DNA from: Acidimicrobiaceae bacterium
Lineage (GTDB): Bacteria > Actinomycetota > Acidimicrobiia > Acidimicrobiales > Palsa-688
Reading direction: 5' to 3'
Assembly (NCBI GenBank): GCA_003156795.1
Contig: PMHU01000211.1
Location: 15,057 to 21,252 of the forward strand
DNA: 6,196 nucleotides
Part shown: positions 4,954 through 6,196 of the stretch, in pieces
How the letters are laid out: each line of letters starts with the position of its first letter
Position numbering within the stretch: the stretch's first letter is position 1
Notes under the pieces: generated by a model
Databases searched by the model: none
What the model was told of the DNA's origin: nothing
What the model saw: only the letters and a program-made list of their open reading frames with translations
Translations under genes and position numbers: made by a program

Positions 4954-6117
4954 TCAGATCATGACGTCCGACGGGCCGAAGCCCATCGACGTCATTCCGA
5001 AGCTGTGCAGGGACCGGTCCACCGAGTTGACGGTGTGGTGCCGTCCGGCGTGAGCATCTCGCCAGAGTCGCTGGATCGGATTGGACAGACTGATGGTCCC
5101 GGCCCCGCTGCGGTCGAAGATCTCGTCGATGGCGGCGATGGCCCGCTGCGTGCCTTGTACCTGGTCCCGTCGGGCCCGGCTGCGCTGATCGATCGTGATC
5201 GGGTCGCCCCTGACGGCCGCCTCGTACATCTCTCCGATGTTGCGGAGCAAATGGGTGCGGCAGGCGTCGACTTCCGAAGCGGCGCGACCCATGGCGGCCA
5301 CGGTGTAAGGATCCTCGGTCGCCTTACCCCAGCTCTTGCTGACCCTGGCCTTGGTGTACTCGAGGTTCTCGGCCAGGATGCCTTCGGCCATGCCGATGAT
5401 GGCTCCGGTTATGGCGTTGGCGAACATCGTCGCGAAAGGCAGGCGGTAAAGCGGCGACGTGTTGACTGCGAGTCCGGGGCTCTCCCACGAGAACATCTTG
5501 ACCAGGTCGATGGCCCGGTAGTCAGGGACGAACAGGTCCTCGACGATGATGTCGTTGCTCCCGGTCCCGCACAGGCCCATGGTGTGCCAGACGTCCTCAA
5601 TCCGGTAGTCGGAGCGCGGGATCAGTACGTTCCACATCTCGGGGGGCGAGCCCTCGCCGTGGTCCAGGATGACCCCGAGGATGACCCACTGGCAGTGGTC
5701 GCAGCCCGAGGAGAAGCTCCACCGGCCGTTGAGGGTATAGCCGCCCTCCACGGGCGTCATGCGTCCTCCCGGCATGTAGGACGAGCTCACCCAGGTGTCG
5801 GGGTCTGCGCTCCAGACCTCGGACTGCACGCGATCGTCGAACAGGGCTATCTGCCAAGGGTGGACTCCTACGACACCGCACACCCAGCCCGTCGACCCGC
5901 AGGAGGCGGCCACGGCGAGCAAGCCTTCGTAGAACAGGCGCGGGTCGGCTTCGTAGCCCCCATAGCGCTTCGGTTGGAGCAGCCTCGCCAGCCCGGACGA
6001 CTTGAGCTCCTTGACCGACTCGTCGGGAAGCCGGCGGGCTTCCTCGGCAGCCGTGGCCCGCTCCCGAAATAGGGGAGTGAGCTCGCGAACGCTTTCAAGT
6101 ACGTCGAGTTCGCCCAC
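4954..6117 (-). CDS. HsaA-type flavin-dependent monooxygenase (acyl-CoA dehydrogenase fold)
   Basis: A 387-residue group D flavin monooxygenase, which uses reduced flavin from a separate reductase plus O2 to hydroxylate its substrate, typically a phenol. GTG 6117 is preferred because GAGAGGAG lies nine bases upstream and the protein then begins like HsaA; the frame stays open to 6192 but the extra residues look random. Features from this start are RLPDESVKELKSSGLARLLQP (29-49), CGSTGWVCGVVGVHPWQIALFD (73-94), SSSYMPGG (111-118), WSFSSGCDH (133-141), IPRSDYRIEDVWHTMGLCGTGSND (166-189), ARRDQVQGTQRAIAAIDEIFD (315-335) and IQRLWRDAHAGRHH (348-361). These match the HsaA (3-HSA hydroxylase) and HpaH/C2 family by eye. 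An acyl-CoA dehydrogenase would instead have a catalytic Glu and CoA site, which I do not see. The likely partner is the HsaB-like reductase starting at 3969, encoded on the other strand. The substrate could be a steroid A-ring phenol or another aromatic or terpenoid compound. Confidence 0.92.
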   Translation of the reverse strand: MGELDVLESVRELTPLFRERATAAEEARRLPDESVKELKSSGLARLLQPKRYGGYEADPRLFYEGLLAVAASCGSTGWVCGVVGVHPWQIALFDDRVQSEVWSADPDTWVSSSYMPGGRMTPVEGGYTLNGRWSFSSGCDHCQWVILGVILDHGEGSPPEMWNVLIPRSDYRIEDVWHTMGLCGTGSNDIIVEDLFVPDYRAIDLVKMFSWESPGLAVNTSPLYRLPFATMFANAITGAIIGMAEGILAENLEYTKARVSKSWGKATEDPYTVAAMGRAASEVDACRTHLLRNIGEMYEAAVRGDPITIDQRSRARRDQVQGTQRAIAAIDEIFDRSGAGTISLSNPIQRLWRDAHAGRHHTVNSVDRSLHSFGMTSMGFGPSDVMI

Positions 6118-6126
6118 CGGTTGGTG

Positions 6127-6134
6127 CTCCTCTC
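6127..6134 (-). promoter_or_regulatory. Ribosome-binding site of the HsaA-type oxygenase (decides its start)
   Basis: GAGAGGAG on the - strand ends nine bases before GTG 6117. It supports this start over the edge-near GTG at 6192, which would add 25 residues with no family resemblance. Confidence 0.6.
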
Positions 6135-6138
6135 TAAG

Positions 6139-6154
6139 GGCGGCTCGTGCCGCC
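6139..6154 (-). promoter_or_regulatory. Perfect 6-bp hairpin/dyad just upstream of the oxygenase ribosome-binding site
   Basis: GGCGGC and GCCGCC pair perfectly around a 4-base loop, and the 3' edge (- strand) lies four bases before the GAGAGGAG ribosome-binding site. It could be a 5'-UTR hairpin affecting translation, an operator, or the terminator of a gene beyond the window. No clear -10 was found in the 79 bp up to the window edge. Confidence 0.35.
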
Positions 6155-6196
6155 GGGTAAAAGTGTGGCGGGTGCTGGCGGCGTGCGGCCACGCCC

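Noticed and set aside
4933..6072. 379-codon + strand open frame over the HsaA-type oxygenase
   Set aside because: Antisense shadow of a well-recognised gene, with composition rich in Gly, Arg, Val and His and no recognisable domain.
4954..6117. Annotation of the HsaA-type gene as a true acyl-CoA dehydrogenase
   Set aside because: The fold is shared, but CGSTGWV, SSSY, SSGCDH and the DAHAGR tail fit flavin-dependent monooxygenases, and a flavin reductase is nearby.
6118..6192. N-terminal extension of the oxygenase to GTG 6192
   Set aside because: A good ribosome-binding site and HsaA-like N-terminal sequence support GTG 6117; the extra 25 residues are low-complexity and unlike the family.
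1..6196. Mobile element, CRISPR array, tRNA or phage origin of the segment
   Set aside because: No transposase, integrase, terminal repeats, repeat-spacer array or tRNA-like fold was seen, and GC content and codon style look even across the window.

Overview
The window is GC-rich, densely coded DNA. GTG starts, little space between genes, SD sequences at only some starts, and TAnnnT boxes a few bases before GTG codons all suggest a high-GC actinobacterium. The gene content (EthD-like protein, Zincin_1 metallopeptidase, HsaA/HsaB-like proteins) fits environmental Actinobacteria such as Acidimicrobiia or mycobacterial relatives. The lineage is an inference. I saw no tRNA, rRNA, CRISPR array, transposase or integrase.

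Left part, + strand (1-1511): the 3' part of an EthD-domain protein, cut at the left edge; a possible 21-codon ORF that links it to the next gene; a small two-helix membrane protein with a Cys/His-rich N terminus; and a compact Zincin_1 metallopeptidase whose GTG lies just downstream of a -10-like box. This block meets the next gene tail to tail at a bulged GC hairpin containing the metallopeptidase stop codon.

Central part (1552-4442): a 492-residue FAD-dependent oxidoreductase of the fumarate reductase/3-ketosteroid-dehydrogenase superfamily on the - strand. It diverges from a + strand pair, a classical SDR followed 15 bp later by an HsaB-type flavin reductase. The 134-bp divergent intergenic region holds a perfect 7-bp dyad and a 10-bp-period direct repeat, good candidates for a shared operator.

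Right part, - strand (4475-6117): an HsaA-type flavin-dependent monooxygenase (acyl-CoA dehydrogenase fold) followed 14 bp later by a SnoaL-like NTF2-fold protein. This pair converges on the flavin reductase, again across a bulged GC hairpin that holds a stop codon.

Taken together, the FAD dehydrogenase, SDR, flavin reductase, two-component monooxygenase and SnoaL-like protein look like part of an oxidative catabolic module for a cyclic substrate such as a steroid-, terpenoid- or phenol-like compound. The reductase and oxygenase should work as a pair: FMNH2 or FADH2 made by the first is used with O2 by the second. The substrate cannot be read from the sequence. No single gene is of an unknown kind. 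The least conventional features are the divergent operator region, the coupled mini-ORF and the stop codons embedded in hairpins.
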